Shown piece by piece: positions 36,521 through 48,611 of a stretch of 64,000 nt of DNA; position 1 is the first letter of the stretch; every line of letters begins with the position of its first letter. A model generated the notes under the pieces. That model did no database searches. It was not told the DNA's origin and worked only from the letters and a program-made list of their open reading frames with translations. The stretch covers positions 45,103,498 to 45,167,497 of the forward strand of contig NC_134648.1 in the NCBI RefSeq assembly GCF_030463565.1. Reading direction: 5' to 3'. Source of the stretch: Pelecanus crispus (lineage: Eukaryota > Chordata > Aves > Pelecaniformes > Pelecanidae). Made by a program: the position numbers and the translations under genes.

Positions 36521-39500
36521 CATGCATTTGTTGGCCAAGCAGCATTGCCTCCTTCTCCACTTATTTCTACAAATACATGCCCCTCTACTGCAGAGCGCTT
36601 GTGACGGCCCAAGGGCAAATTTTGAGAAGCCATTTGTTAAAATGCTGGCAATGAGCAGTGGCATTGTGCATGCAGAGCTCCCGCTTTACCGAGGTGGGGG
36701 AGCCTGGGTCTGTCACGATGCCTCAGAGATGAGATGGAGCTGGTTCTGCCCATTTCTCTGGAGTCCCTACCAAGAATTCCTGGGAAGTGCGAAGCAGCTG
36801 CTTAAAAACACGTCCATCGTTATTCCAGTCAGCACTGATCCTTGGAAGTTGCTCAGCTGAAGTTACTGGCTACGTTCGCTATTACTGCCTTCCACTAAGA
36901 GAGAGAACGTGCAGGCTGCAGCTTCTGTGTGCCTCCTGCCGCAGCACGGGCCAGTCCTGGCACTGGGCGCGGGAAGAGAGAAGACGGCTGGAAAGAGACA
37001 AGAGACAGGAGAAACCTGAGAAAGAGAGGAGGACAATAGATGGTGAGGGATGAAGGAGATGGATTCGTTTTCAGGCTTGCCCCACTGTCAAGTTTTCCCA
37101 AGCATGGATCATTAGACCCTTCCAGTACTGCTTACTGGGAAAAAGCACACACGGGAAGCAACTTTCCTTTGAGAGCCAGGCTGCCCACACCAAGCATTTG
37201 ATGTTTTTTTTTAAAAACGCAATCTTGAGCAAAAATACGTGCAATGTTTTCTGTCTGCAAAGTTAATCTATCATTCTTACTGCTTGACAGTTTTTGCCCT
37301 ATTACAGCATATCCAAAAAGTCGTCTTTGGTTTACAGAAGTAGTTCCTGATGGATTTAAATTTCAGCTAGTTCGTTCTGCAGAAGCCAGGGTACCACAGG
37401 GAAAGTTATGCTGCTAGAGAAGAGTGGAGCTGCTTCCCGTGTGTGTCAGAAACTCCTGGTGATTACAAGCACTGCAGATGCGCAGCTCCCTCAGATTAGT
37501 ATGTTCTAATTCAGGCCTACAAATCTGAAATTCTGTGATTTATGAGTTGTTCACGACCACGGGGTTTCCGTGTCGTAGCCGGGGTTAGGACCTCCATCAG
37601 GTCACGCACAGAGCCGTCTTTCACGGGAAGATGCAGCACACCAGCCCAAGAGCTGTTCGGGGCAGCAAGCGGCTCAGGGGCTGGCAGCTGTCATGGAGCT
37701 GCCCTGCGCGCAAAGCCAAAAATCTGGGTACCAGTGGGGGTTTGTTTCTCCCCCCCCTCCCCTCCTCTTGACACCAGTGGCCATCCAACAGCAAGGACAG
37801 TGTAAAAACTGAGTGCACTAGGAAATAATTATTTATGCATTTTCAACACTGTAGTGTGGTTAATCTAGGCGTCCTTTTCAATGCTGTCTTGTGAAGGGCC
37901 AGAAAGTTTCTGTCAGAGAGGTACTGATATTTTTTTTGTTTTTCAGGTCTTTTAAATTAGGTCAGTTTACAAAGAACAGCCTGGCTGTTTAGCACTTTTT
38001 ATATGACAATCTCAAAGCAACTGATATCCAATTAATTCACAACCTTGCTCTGATTTTGGATTTGTTATTCCCATTTTCACTGTAGACACTGAGGCAGAGA
38101 AAAGTTCAATCATCTGCCAAATACCGTGCAACACAGCAGTAGCAGAACTGAGAACAAGGGCTCGGCACGCTGGATATACCCTTGGCAGTTTCCTCAAGCC
38201 GAACAAGCAAAACCTAGGCTGAGGCAACACACACACTCTCGGGAGGATTTCAGCTGACGTCCGAGGCTGCCTGAGCGTATACAGGGAGGAACAATTTGCC
38301 CACTTTCACACAGGGTTTTGCAAACCTCCTCACACCTTACTTTGGCTAGCCTTGTGTGTGGGAATCTGTAACAGGACTCAAAGGGGCCAGATAACAAAAG
38401 TTAAAGCTGGAAAGGGGACAAATTCAATGAATACCTTCTTTCAGACACCAGTTGTTTCTAGCTCTTCAGTAGACAAGTTAAGCAGCTCATAACATCCTTA
38501 AGAACGGCGCTATGAAGCTAAGTTAGGATGAGATATCTAAAGGGACAGAAAAGTTGTATTTCTGAGCATCAGTTTAACAAAACCCAACTGAATTACCACC
38601 ACCTCGTCTCTGTGAACATGTTGGGGTGCGGGTTTAAATCAAGGACCTGTTAAGGGCAGGAGAGGAAGACAGAAGTTTCAGCAGCTTGAACTCACCTCTT
38701 GAGTTTCTTCTGATGTCGAAAAAAGACAGGGGGAGCTTCCCTGTTGCACCCTCTGTTGCATATGAGCTCCAGATGCGTGCATGCTATTTCCAGAGTCAGA
38801 GGATACAGATGTCATTAAATATGCTGGTGATCTGCTCCAGTCTATTGAAATTTTTTTTATCTAAGACCAACACCCAAAAAAAGTATTTGAAGATTCAGCA
38901 TGAAGAGGGGAAACAACTGCAATGAAAGCTATAGTTCCCTTATTACCGAAACAAGGTGCAGGGCACAGATTACACCCAGTGTCGTGAGCCAAAAGTCCTG
39001 ACAATTGATCTGGGAGATCTTGCAGGACCTCTGGAAGAAGTAAGCAACATTCTGACACGGTGTTTTCTTCTTACATGATAGTAGGGTTATGAAGTAGCTT
39101 CTTAAGACCCAGTCAGTTTTCCTTTTATAGCAGCCTATTTATATACTCCAAATTCAGTCACAGCTTCCACTGTACTGTACTGATTACTATAGTGCTCATT
39201 TCCTCATTCTGAATTGCACATGCATTTCTTTTCTCATTTTTTATTCTCTCCTTGTTAGATCTATTAGCCTTGCATTACCTCACCCCGTTGCTTAGCCTCT
39301 CCTAGGTTCCCCTTCTAGGGGCATTTGTCTTATTGACAACTAAGTAATCAACAGTTCAGTTACTGTACTTCAATAAAATAAACATTTTAAGAAGAGCTTT
39401 CCATCTTTTTTCATTTTTAAATGCATGAAGAATAGATTCAACATGGGTATTTCGTTCACTATCACTCAAGTTAAAACATCCTCCTCCACTCCAAACAGAC

Positions 39501-40600
39501 CATGAAAAATAAGACTTCTTACAACTCACTATCCTTTCTACAGCACCATTTACTTACTATGTTAGTGAGTGCCTAACAGCCACTGCTCCTTTTCTCTTAC
39601 AGCATATATTATCAAGTTCACTGACCTGTAAATCATTTGAAGACTGAAATCCAATTTAGTTTTCCCATTTGCACTGCACATAGGTTGTGCAGCAAACTTT
39701 TAGACACTAACAACGCTTCTAAATTCACAACACACTTAGACTGAAACTCCTGTAGTTAATATTTTTGCACTTGGATTGTTAATGTTTGCTAAAAACTGAA
39801 ACATTCTTCAGCTGACTAAAAGCTTCACATCCTTAGAATGTAAAATCTAAATATAAATGTGGTGGGCGTATGTGGATCTTTTCTCTCTGAGGAGGCTCTG
39901 TTACGAATTTCCAATGTTTTATGCCACCACCAAGCCTCCGCTAAGCCGTGACACCTGTTCAGAATTTTCAGCTTCTTAACCCCTTATTACACTTCCTACC
40001 ATCCCCAGCAGGAGTGCAGGAAGTGGAACAGAGTTCTGTCGTCCCGGACTTGCTGTATTAATTCTCAATGGCTCCTCGGTGTCTTTCGGTATTTTACACA
40101 AATAGCCACCTTAAGGACAACTAACTAAAAGAAAGGACTTGCTTCTCATAACTGATGCCAGTAGATGCTCTGGTTATCAAGCAGACCCTGGAAAGAAAAC
40201 CTACAAATTCCATTGGAGGAACATTAAAGATAATACTGTTAATAAGAAATATTATTACTGTAATAATAAACGGTCTATACCAAAACAAACCAGCAAACTC
40301 TAATGTACTGCAGCTTTTAAGTAACATTATGCTAAATGCTTTCTTATCATTCACATTAATAATGATTCGCTATTCTTAGGTTTGATGTATTCAGCAAACG
40401 TTAGCAGTGTACAACGCTAGTGAACAAAAATTCTTTTAGCATCAGTATGTAGCCACTCTTTCTAATATTTCTGCAAAAATTAAACCATAAGGGTATCTCC
40501 TAGTTAAAAGTCAATATATTCTGTTGAGACAGAATGCCTCCGTAAGAAAAACTGTTTCAAAAGACCCTTTTTCATTACAAACCACAGATAGGACTCAGAT
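36521..40600. other. intergenic interval downstream of the methyltransferase-like gene
   Basis: No supported gene was found. The longest open frame is 114 codons (36516-36860 plus) without recognisable domains. A MIR-like SINE remnant lies at 38064-38160. The stretch separates the poly(A) signal of the minus-strand gene at 40626 from the rest of the intergenic interval. Confidence 0.55.
38064..38160 (+). repeat. MIR-like SINE remnant
   Basis: TTATTCCCATTTTCACTGTA, GACACTGAGGCAGAGAAAAG, ATCTGCCAAATA and AGCAGAACTGAGAACAAGG follow the MIR core order (CCCATTTTACAGATGAGG, CTGAGGCACAGAGAG, TGCCCAAGGTCACACAG, GCAGAGCTGGGA). Confidence 0.6.
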
Positions 40601-40625
40601 AATCACAGTAAGAATTTTGACCTGA

Positions 40626-40631
40626 TTTATT
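40626..40631 (-). terminator. poly(A) signal AATAAA of the methyltransferase-like gene
   Basis: TTTATT on the plus strand gives AATAAA on the minus strand, about 76 bases after the stop codon of the last exon. It is the first canonical signal after the stop, so it probably defines a very short 3' untranslated region with cleavage near 40600-40615. Confidence 0.6.
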
Positions 40632-40706
40632 CACACAAATCAATCCAAATTCATTTTAGATCCAAAATATACAATATTACAAGGATACTAGAAATTTTTC
40701 CAGGTA

Positions 40707-40823
40707 CTAGAGAATCTTGTATAAATGTATTTGTTCAAGTGCTTCTCTGTCAACGTCCTTTTCCATGCACACATCATAGTTCAGCTGCATCTCTTCAACC
40801 CACTGGTTGAGCTGTATATCTGT
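40707..40823 (-). CDS. methyltransferase-like gene, exon 8 (C-terminus, stop)
   Basis: After an acceptor CATTGTTTCAG, 38 codons and a TAG stop encode the C-terminus, beginning TDIQLNQWVEEMQL and ending QIHLYKIL. Residues 236-273 of the assembled protein. The segment is amphipathic and acidic and likely closes the methyltransferase fold, where class I enzymes have late helices and a final strand. The reading phase (0) matches exon 7 exactly. This is the last of eight coding pieces; see the entry for 50322-50443 for the catalytic motif. Confidence 0.85.
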   Translation of the reverse strand, partial: TDIQLNQWVEEMQLNYDVCMEKDVDREALEQIHLYKIL

Positions 40824-42299
40824 CTGAAACAATGAAAAGAGATCCTTAAATTAACACAATGTTGAGAAACATAGCAGGAGTTTCAAGGTCAGTACATTAA
40901 GATGGCAAGACATAATAAGAGATATTAGTCATTCCAAATTATGCAGCAATGACAAATCCATTTCTGGAAATGCCATTTAACTTAAACAGGAGAGAATAAA
41001 GATAATTTTTAAAAATTATCGCAGTCAATAGTCTAGATATTTTGCTAGCATGTTACAACTGCTTCTCTACAGGCATTTATATAAACCTCAAGCATCTTGA
41101 TCGGAGGGCAACATTCTGACAGAAGCGTTGAGGGAGCAGCGAACTGTACCACGGAAGAATCACAGGTACTTTCTTGTTTTACACCCAGGCAGTATTGTGC
41201 TAAGGCTACAAAGGGCCTCTCAGCTGCTGTGTAACTACTGCCTACTCCAAGAAAAGGTCAAATGACACCACTGCTGCTCCTGGAGCTGAGGATCTATTTC
41301 ACCCATCAGCATACAGGCAACAAGTGATTCCATTTCTCTAAAGCAGACTACCGTGGCGAGCAAGCCACTTCATAAACAACCTTGTCATCTATGATCAGCG
41401 TTTTGTTTCCTAACTAAAGCCAGCCCACATAATTTGTCTAGGCATCATACACGTAACAACTGTAGTCTCCCGACCACCTATGGCAGAATGGACACAGAGC
41501 AGAGGCTGGTCCATCGGAAGTGGTTACTGCTCAGGGAAGAGCAGCAGCAGCACAGGACGTTCAACATCTCTGAAAGTTGCACTGTCATCGTGTTTGTTTC
41601 CAACTGCAATTTAAAGCTACGTCACTGATCCTGAGGTGCCTGACGGTAATCACTTGGCTAGTTGGGAGACCGCATCTCTCCCCAGTCTCTATTTCCAACT
41701 ACTCATACAGGTCAGTTTCTATGCTGACAGCAGGTCAGAAGACAGAGTATCCTCAGGGATGGTCTTCCTTCAATATGTCCCTTTCTCCCCCTGGCTTAAC
41801 AAAACAGTTTGTCATGTTTCAAGGCAATGTGCAAATCTAGAGCTAAACAGAGAAAACATTTCAAGGTTTTGCCTCTAGAAGTTTATAAATACATCTGTAC
41901 TTCTGAGGTTCTACACCTATACCTGGAAAAAGTCTTACGGAAGTGGATATCACAAAACTTACTCACATCATAATATGGCTTTGCTAACGTTTTGTGGGGT
42001 TTTTTTAACCTCACAGCTAAGGTATTGTTAATAATACACATGATAATACAATGATTCATGCAGCCTATTGATATAGGCTGGGATTTCCATTTTACAGGTG
42101 GGGACAATCAAAGTACAGGAAGACGTGTTGGTGGTCAACGCAGAAATAGAATCCAGAGTCCTACATCTTTTAATCTATGCACAAAATTACATATCCTTCC
42201 TCAAACCAATACTGGCAAGCAGCTAACCTCAACTACAGAACTGCCACTTTCATGGAAAGGGACAAAATGTGTTGGCTAAAACTGGCTGAGGGAACTTAC
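40824..42299 (-). other. intron 7 of the methyltransferase-like gene
   Basis: It has a GTAAGT donor at 42299 and a TTTCAG acceptor at 40824. It contains a MIR-like remnant at 42080-42168 and no other recognisable feature. Confidence 0.75.
42080..42168 (+). repeat. MIR-like SINE remnant
   Basis: TTCCATTTTACAGGTGGGGA, CAATCAAAGTACAGGAAG, GTGGTCAACGCAGAAATAGA and ATCCAGAGTCCT follow the MIR order CCCATTTTACAGATGGGGAAACTGAGGC, GGTCACACAGC, GGAATAGAACCCAGGTCT. It sits inside intron 7, antisense to the gene. Confidence 0.65.
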
Positions 42300-42390
42300 C
42301 TGGAGCTTTGAAAGTGATTCTTTAAGGCTTGGAACTGTCACTAATAAGGACCCTCTTTTCCTTACATTACAAGCAATAAATTCCCAAGCT
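42300..42390 (-). CDS. methyltransferase-like gene, exon 7
   Basis: The acceptor is ATGTTTCAG and the donor CAG/GTAAGTT. The 91 bases encode residues 205-235: a split arginine, AWEFIACNVRKRG, then the hydrophobic strand SLLVTVPSLKESLSKLQ. In class I methyltransferases a helix followed by a G-x-L-L-V-x-V strand late in the fold is the usual beta-5 position, where a product or target loop forms. An internal AG at 42375-42374 could mimic an acceptor, but only the site at 42391 keeps the frame open with exon 6. Confidence 0.88.
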
Positions 42391-43778
42391 CTGAAACATA
42401 TTTAAAAGTAGGTCACCTATTTTTAGGAAAAAACCACATTTGATATAAAATGAATACAACACTTTTACAGTTTAGTGGCCAGAGGTAGACTAAGCTTAAA
42501 GACTTGCTATACATGCTTATCAGTCACTATTAGTATCTAAGCAAATATCTTTGTATGAGGAAAATCAGGCTTCGTATTAAAAACAGAGGGAATATATGGT
42601 CTTACAATGTTAGATTTTGTAACTTTTTAACTCTGATACATACATGCATGTCATTTTGTACTGTCAACACCTTCACTTTGGACTAGGATTAAACATCCAC
42701 ATTGGGTCCCTTTAAACTTTTAGTTTTGAAGAAAATCCAGTCTCTGAGCACACTGTTTTATTACGCTTAGCAACAAGCTGCTCTTTACATACATACTTTG
42801 CAGTCGTGACAAAATACTTCAGACATTAGCAATCGAAGTATTTAAATATAGCCCCCAGCATTCCTTTTTTTTCTGATTTTGCAAGTCAGATCATTTCTCA
42901 CAGCATGGCAATTCAGACTAAAAATAATTTAATTTCCAGCATTCTTCAAATGTCATTTGTCTTCATGGTACTAATGCAACATTAAACCACTACCCCTGAG
43001 TTCTTGAAGAATCAAATGAATTCTCAGTCATGTGCCTGGAAACAAATCTCCTGGCAATTTGAAACACCCACTACCCTTCACCCATCCGCTCTGTGCCTCT
43101 CTGGTTGACACCACCACTTGGTATCAAGGGCAGCAGGACAAGCCTTAGCTGCAACTGCTACTCAGACTGTTGACTGGGATGGTGGAGACACAGGCACCCT
43201 TTCTTTTTGACTGCCCATTCTAAAGGCACAGTAACTTTGGACAGTAAAGTTATTTATGCTTTAAACTGATACTGCTGTATTAGCAAAAGCTCATCTGTGA
43301 GTGTCTTGTACCTGAAAGAGAAGAACCTTAGCCACACGTTTGTTTGCTACCATGTCCTTATGAAGATATATTAAAAATATCATTAATAACCATGTTTTGC
43401 AGTGCATCTATATTAAAGCTCTGACATTCACAAGTCAGTGACCTGTCTTCTTTCTGAAGATTAAGCTTTATGCTGATATAGTAATTTCAGATCCTTTAAC
43501 AGCAAGATACTATTTTAACAGATCAGTGCAAGGATTCAGGGCAAGGTTTGGGCAAACAAAGCAGCAGTGTTTAGTGGGTTTAACAACAAACAACTGCCGT
43601 AACACCTCAGCAGTTAAGTATAACAATTAAGTGTAGGCAGTTTAAAACAATTTCCTTATGTAATTTATGTATGTGACTTCAAAAAGCACAACCTTAAGGT
43701 TTTCCATAACTCAGAAGAGTTGCCAGAAGAGAACACATTGCCAAAGAAACAGATTACTTGTTTGGACACATAGCTTAC
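42391..43778 (-). other. intron 6 of the methyltransferase-like gene
   Basis: The intron has a GTAAGC donor and a TTTCAG acceptor. It is AT-rich, and I saw no repeats or exons in it. Confidence 0.7.
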
Positions 43779-43885
43779 CTGGCCTGTTCCTGTCTGTCAA
43801 GAAAATATTCAAAGACATTATTCATTACAACAACATCAGCCTTCTGAAGAAGTGAAGCCTGAGTACAGACGTCTGCATGAACTAC
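43779..43885 (-). CDS. methyltransferase-like gene, exon 6
   Basis: Acceptor CTCCTTCAG, donor CCAG/GTAAGC. The 107 bases encode residues 170-204 plus two bases of a split arginine codon. VVHADVC supplies the acidic residue (Asp174) expected near the adenine of S-adenosylmethionine, and ADVVVMNNVFEYF (185-197) forms the beta-4 strand and the catalytic loop position. The paired asparagines after a hydrophobic strand recall the NN motif of DOT1-type protein lysine methyltransferases; that comparison is inference from memory, not an alignment. Confidence 0.9.
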
Positions 43886-46707
43886 CTGAAGGAGAAAAAT
43901 TTCACAAGGCATAAATTAATTTAAGAGACAAATACAGCCTTCAAGTAGCCGTGAAGCCTGTCAACATAAACCAGCACCTGCTACCATCAGTCACAAAAAC
44001 GGGTATCTCACTGGCTTCGTAGTAGATAAAACCGAAGTAAATAACCAGAATAAGCTTTAAAAATTGAAAAAAAAAAATCGGATTTATCTCCTCTAATTAA
44101 AATACTTGATTCATTATGTTAAGTGAAATAAACTTCCTCTGACTTTTTCTCTAGAACACTGTGTGCCATAAAAGAAGAGATGATATATGCGGTAGCTGTT
44201 ACATTTCACTTACCTATAATTTTATCACAAATGCTCATTGATTTCAGGAAAGGAGCTAGGCTAGCTAAAGTTTTTTGAGGATATCAGAAGGCATCTCAGA
44301 GGCTCAGTGGGTTACTAAAGGATAATAGCTAGAAAAGACACTACAGACCCAGGTCTGACAGCTGAATTCTCAGGACATATACTGGGACTGGGAATGCTGG
44401 AAAGGCAGGATGCTCAGTGGCACTGGAGGACAGCAAGTGCTTTACCTTACTAAACAACTGCCTCTCCAGTCAGCATAGGAGCCGGTTTGATTTCATCTAC
44501 CTTCACCTACCAAAAAGGTTATTAGCACATCATGTAATTTTCAAACAGGTGAGATTATAGTGACAGGAGAATATGGACGCTCATTAACACTCTGACAAGA
44601 TGTGTTTGATTTCTTCTTAAACATGGAGAAATACATCACATCCTAAATCTGAGGAGAAACGTAAATTGGAATATCTTTTGAAGGGATAACGGGAGAGAAA
44701 GCCAACCTGAATATTACTTGCATTCTACATATTTTTTTGAAAGTGCATCCCTATATGTTGAAAACGGACAGAAAATCTGAACAACTTCTTTTCCTTCCTG
44801 TGTGACCTATTACTAGGTTGTGCTCAGAATATACTCACCCAATGGATTCAACATTTTACATTTTGTCAAATCCTTCCAATATTGGACAGATGTAAAAAGG
44901 AATTCTTAATTCTGACAGGGAAGCTGAATGTTTGTATAGAAGATTAAAAACACTTACCTGTTAAAAAACATTTTGCCCACTTAACAATATATCAATACTT
45001 GTCAGGAGGCCAAATTATGTATTCCTCCTCATAACGAACACGCAAAGCATGCTGTTCTGATTGACAGAGGAAACAGATACTACCACCCTTGCAACCTGTA
45101 AGGGCTCAAGTGTGGAAGAGATGACGAGTTGCCACAGTTTATGACTCCAGTTCATGCTATCAGAATGCATTATAGCAACTGCAATTATAGCCAAGTATTT
45201 CAGTATCAGAAATAACAGAAACAAAATTCTACCATTCATAAAAAATTAGGCATCACAGCATTTCATCTTTGAGATCTATATTCCATGGGTTCTCTGCAAG
45301 TGCTCTAACAAACAGCTTTATCTTCTTAAACACATGCCAAATCGTTCACCACTGCCTGTAGTGAGTGGAAAGGAAGCAACCGTGTTCTTGTACCTTACAC
45401 AGAACTGGCAGGTTAATGTTTGAAGGCTCTATCTCATTGAGAAATAGGGACAGTTTAGTTGTCAGAATGACTGATCAAATTTCTACTTTCACCTCTGGTG
45501 TGTGGACATCTGAACAATTTATCCACTATTTCATGAAAGTTAGAGCTTTTTAGGACAATTAAGATTGGCGATAATTTATCTTAAAACAGTGTACTGCAAA
45601 CTGTAACAGCACAGGAGCTGATTGAGAAGAAGTTCAAGCATTCAGGCAGCAGAGAAAGAAGGCAGACCAGTCAGGATACCAGCAGTCCTAAATACAGTAG
45701 GTCCTGGCTGTCAACTCATGTCCTCTACATAAAGCCACTGCTAACTGTAGATTAAAATGAAAGACCATAAACTGGGGTGGTAGAGATATTATGGATACAG
45801 GCTTGACTGCTGCCCTGTTACACAGGCAACAGCCTCCTGCAGTGGGGCAGCACAGCCAGCTAGGGACAAAACATGCCTCAGCTAGATCTACCAGAACTCA
45901 AGTACCAGAACCTGGATTTACCAAGACTGTAAGCGGGATCTGGATCACTATTTCTGAGGCTAAGGAGACATTTGACTTTACTCTCTTATTTTCAAGGGGC
46001 AAAAATAACAAAACCACAGAATTTCTGTACAAAAAACCTGAGCAGCAGTCCTTTAATCCAAACAGAAGTGACTGGTGGACTGTTCCACCAGTGGACTTCC
46101 TGCAGCACAAGAAGTCATGATTAGCACTAAACTTTCTTAATACCCTACTAATGGCAGTCCTAATATTTTAAGCCTCAATTCAGAAAGATGCTTAGACTAC
46201 CGGGAAACTTTGAAGATGTGTTGATGTTTCCTTGACTTGAACAACACTTAAACCTTAACTTAAAATTAGCCTGCATTTACAGAGCAGGTGACCATGCTGA
46301 CTGAAGTGACCTTAGCACCCCATTCTCCCCAAACACATCCTCATTCCTGTTGGGGAATGTGGGACCGCATAAGCATGTGTGGCTGCACCATGAGCCAGAC
46401 CCAGGTACTGCTCCAGCCAAAACACCACTTTTTTGCTGGGTTCTTTTTCAGCTGGACCAGTTCCCTGACCCATTTGGCTGTGTGCCGGCACAACTGAGCG
46501 GGCAGCAACTGATTTTAAAACAGCCCTGTTGCCCCATGGAATACACACCAAGCCTTTCATGATTACAGGCAATTTCTGAATTGAGGTCTCAAGTTTCCTA
46601 AGATCTGCTGAACTGTTTACTTTCCTCCCAGCATCTAAGTGCTTGCTCAAATGGCAAAAGATGCTGAGCAACTTTCTATGTACTTTAACAAACCAAATTT
46701 CTTTACT

Positions 46708-46888
46708 GAGTGGTCAAGCATTGGAACAGGCTGCCCAGGGAGGTGGTAGAGTCACCATCCCTCGAGGTGTTCAAAAAACATGTAAACATGGCACTTGGGG
46801 ACATGGTTTAGTAGGCATGGTGGTGTTGGGTTGATGGTTGGACTGATGATCTTAGAGGTCCTTTCCACCCTTAATGATTCTGTTCTAG
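46708..46888 (+). repeat. CR1 LINE 3' fragment
   Basis: Typical bird CR1 text runs in order: GGAACAGGCTGCCCAGGGAG, GTGGTAGAGTCACCATCCCT, GAGGTGTTCAAAAAAC, GGTTGGACTGATGATCTTAG, then AATGATTCTGTTCTAG. The end is a degraded octamer tail. It lies antisense to the host gene, in intron 5. Confidence 0.92.
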
Positions 46889-46962
46889 TTTCACTTTCAT
46901 CAAAAAATAATCCAGCCACCAAGCCAGGAAACACGAAATTAATTATTATTCTATCCTTAATT

Positions 46963-47055
46963 GGTTCAGTGGTGGACTTGGTAGTGTTAGGTTAATGGTT
47001 GGACTTGATGATCTTAAAGGTCTTTTCCAACCCAAACAATTCTATGATTCTATGA
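46963..47055 (+). repeat. second CR1 LINE 3' end, directly downstream
   Basis: The segment reads TTCAGTGGTGGACTTGGTAG, then GGTTGGACTTGATGATCTTA, then CCAACCCAAACAATTCTATG with a second ATTCTATG octamer. It repeats the last part of the copy at 46708-46888 with a better-preserved tail, so it is an independent, younger 3' end rather than a continuation. Confidence 0.9.
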
Positions 47056-48500
47056 TAAACGTTGACCAAAGAAACACAAGGTTTACTCAGAGATTTAGCT
47101 GCTAAAGATATCATTCTATCCTGCTGTCCTTTGGGAACATACTCTAATAAAAATTCAGAATATCCTGAAAAAACAATCATTATTTAAGAAGGGTCTCTTA
47201 AAAGTTTTTCAAATTTGTGTCTTAAGTTATTATCAGCAACTGGATTCTAAGTATTTTTCAAGCTGGTATGTATCTCTAGAGAGGATTCATTTGGGGGTGA
47301 AATAAAAATCTAAGATTGAAATGTTCAAAGCAGTGTGATAACAGGAGTCACATGACTACATTAGCATCTAATGAGACTCAAATAGCTAAGTCCTCAGGCA
47401 CTGCTTTGAAAACGTATTCTTTTCTTATCTTTACGCTCTGAAATGAATACTTCAGCAGAATTACAAGGTGTGAAGGAAAACCTAAAAGGTTTATAATAAA
47501 GACTATACAAGGCTGAAAAGCATGCATATAGATCTCCAGCTCCACTGAATTAACATGACAGAGCTCCTAACTCCACTTTCAGTTCCATCACAGTAAGGTG
47601 TTACGAACACAAAACATATGCAAAAACCAAAGGTTATGGATAAACTGGCAGCAACTGGGATTGAATTGGGCAACCCAACGATACTGCTTACCCTGTGTTA
47701 AATATTTTATGTTTATTATTTCTTTCCAGTTTAAAATTGGTTACTTTAATTCCCAAGAAATTACTACGCCCAACAGTTTGTGTGACTCCATCCAAGAGCA
47801 CATGCATACAACACAGGATTAAAGTCAGTATTCTACCCATCATATTCTACTTACCAACATTTTCCTGGTAACAAAATAACTGGTATTCCCCAGAAAGGAA
47901 AAATAATTGGTTTTTTTCTCATTAAAACAGTAGTAGTTATTTCCATAACGGGACTAGGGAAATGGTTCCCATAATGATATCACATTGTTTGAAACCCATT
48001 CTGTTTGTGGAAGGTACATATGTACTGACATTCCAAGAAAGGAAAGACCAATAGCTGTAAGTCCTTTAGGTGTTCTTAGATGCAAATTTGCAAATCCTAC
48101 AAACATCTTTCTGCTAACATTAATGAAACACAGATGTTTAGTTTTGTTTTTCATGACAGATAATTCTTTATACAGTCAGTTTCAAAGAAGTTAGTGGCAA
48201 TAATGTCATTGATTTCACTGGGAGAAACAGCTAAGATATATCTGGTTTGTGTGAGCCAGTAAGTCTGTTCAGGAAAAAGGCTAAGTGATTCAACACATGT
48301 TATCATATTTTGATAATTTCCCTCTTCCACTCTGCTATGAGATTTTTTTTTTTTCCTAATGCAAAGCCTTTGTTTAGGACCAAAACAAGCAAAGGCAGAA
48401 AATTCTTCTCAGAATGCTGATTTACCAGCCACTCACATAAACAGGATAACGTTGTACACAGTGGTTAAAAATATACACACTAAACCATATATTTAGTTAC

Positions 48501-48611
48501 CTTTATTCTGTCAATGAACTGGTATTTTGTAATCATCATTTCTTGCAACTGGCAGAAGTCTGCATTCATCTCTACTCCATACAGTTCAGATGCTGAGCTA
48601 TAAAGATAACC
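48501..48611 (-). CDS. methyltransferase-like gene, exon 5
   Basis: Acceptor TAATGTAG, donor AAAG/GTAACT. Exactly 37 codons (residues 133-169) read GYLYSSASELYGVEMN, then ADFCQLQ and a helix ending KYQFIDRIK. The GVEMN at 144-148 fits motif post-I (end of beta-2), where the acidic residue Glu146 binds the ribose hydroxyls of S-adenosylmethionine. It follows motif I in exon 4 at the usual distance of about 20 residues. The acceptor has a weak pyrimidine tract, but frame and motif spacing leave little doubt. Confidence 0.9.

Larger units (their letters stand above)
43886..48500 (-). other. intron 5 of the methyltransferase-like gene
   Basis: A GTAACT donor and CTTCAG acceptor flank about 4.6 kb. 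It holds two bird CR1 3' fragments (46708-46888 and 46963-47055). Open frames on both strands (up to 119 codons) have no recognisable domain. Confidence 0.7.

Noticed and set aside
42300..42374. Shorter exon 7 using the internal AG at 42375-42374
   Set aside because: The upstream acceptor ATGTTTCAG at 42391 has a better context and keeps a conserved-looking AWEFI helix in frame; the internal AG lacks a pyrimidine tract.
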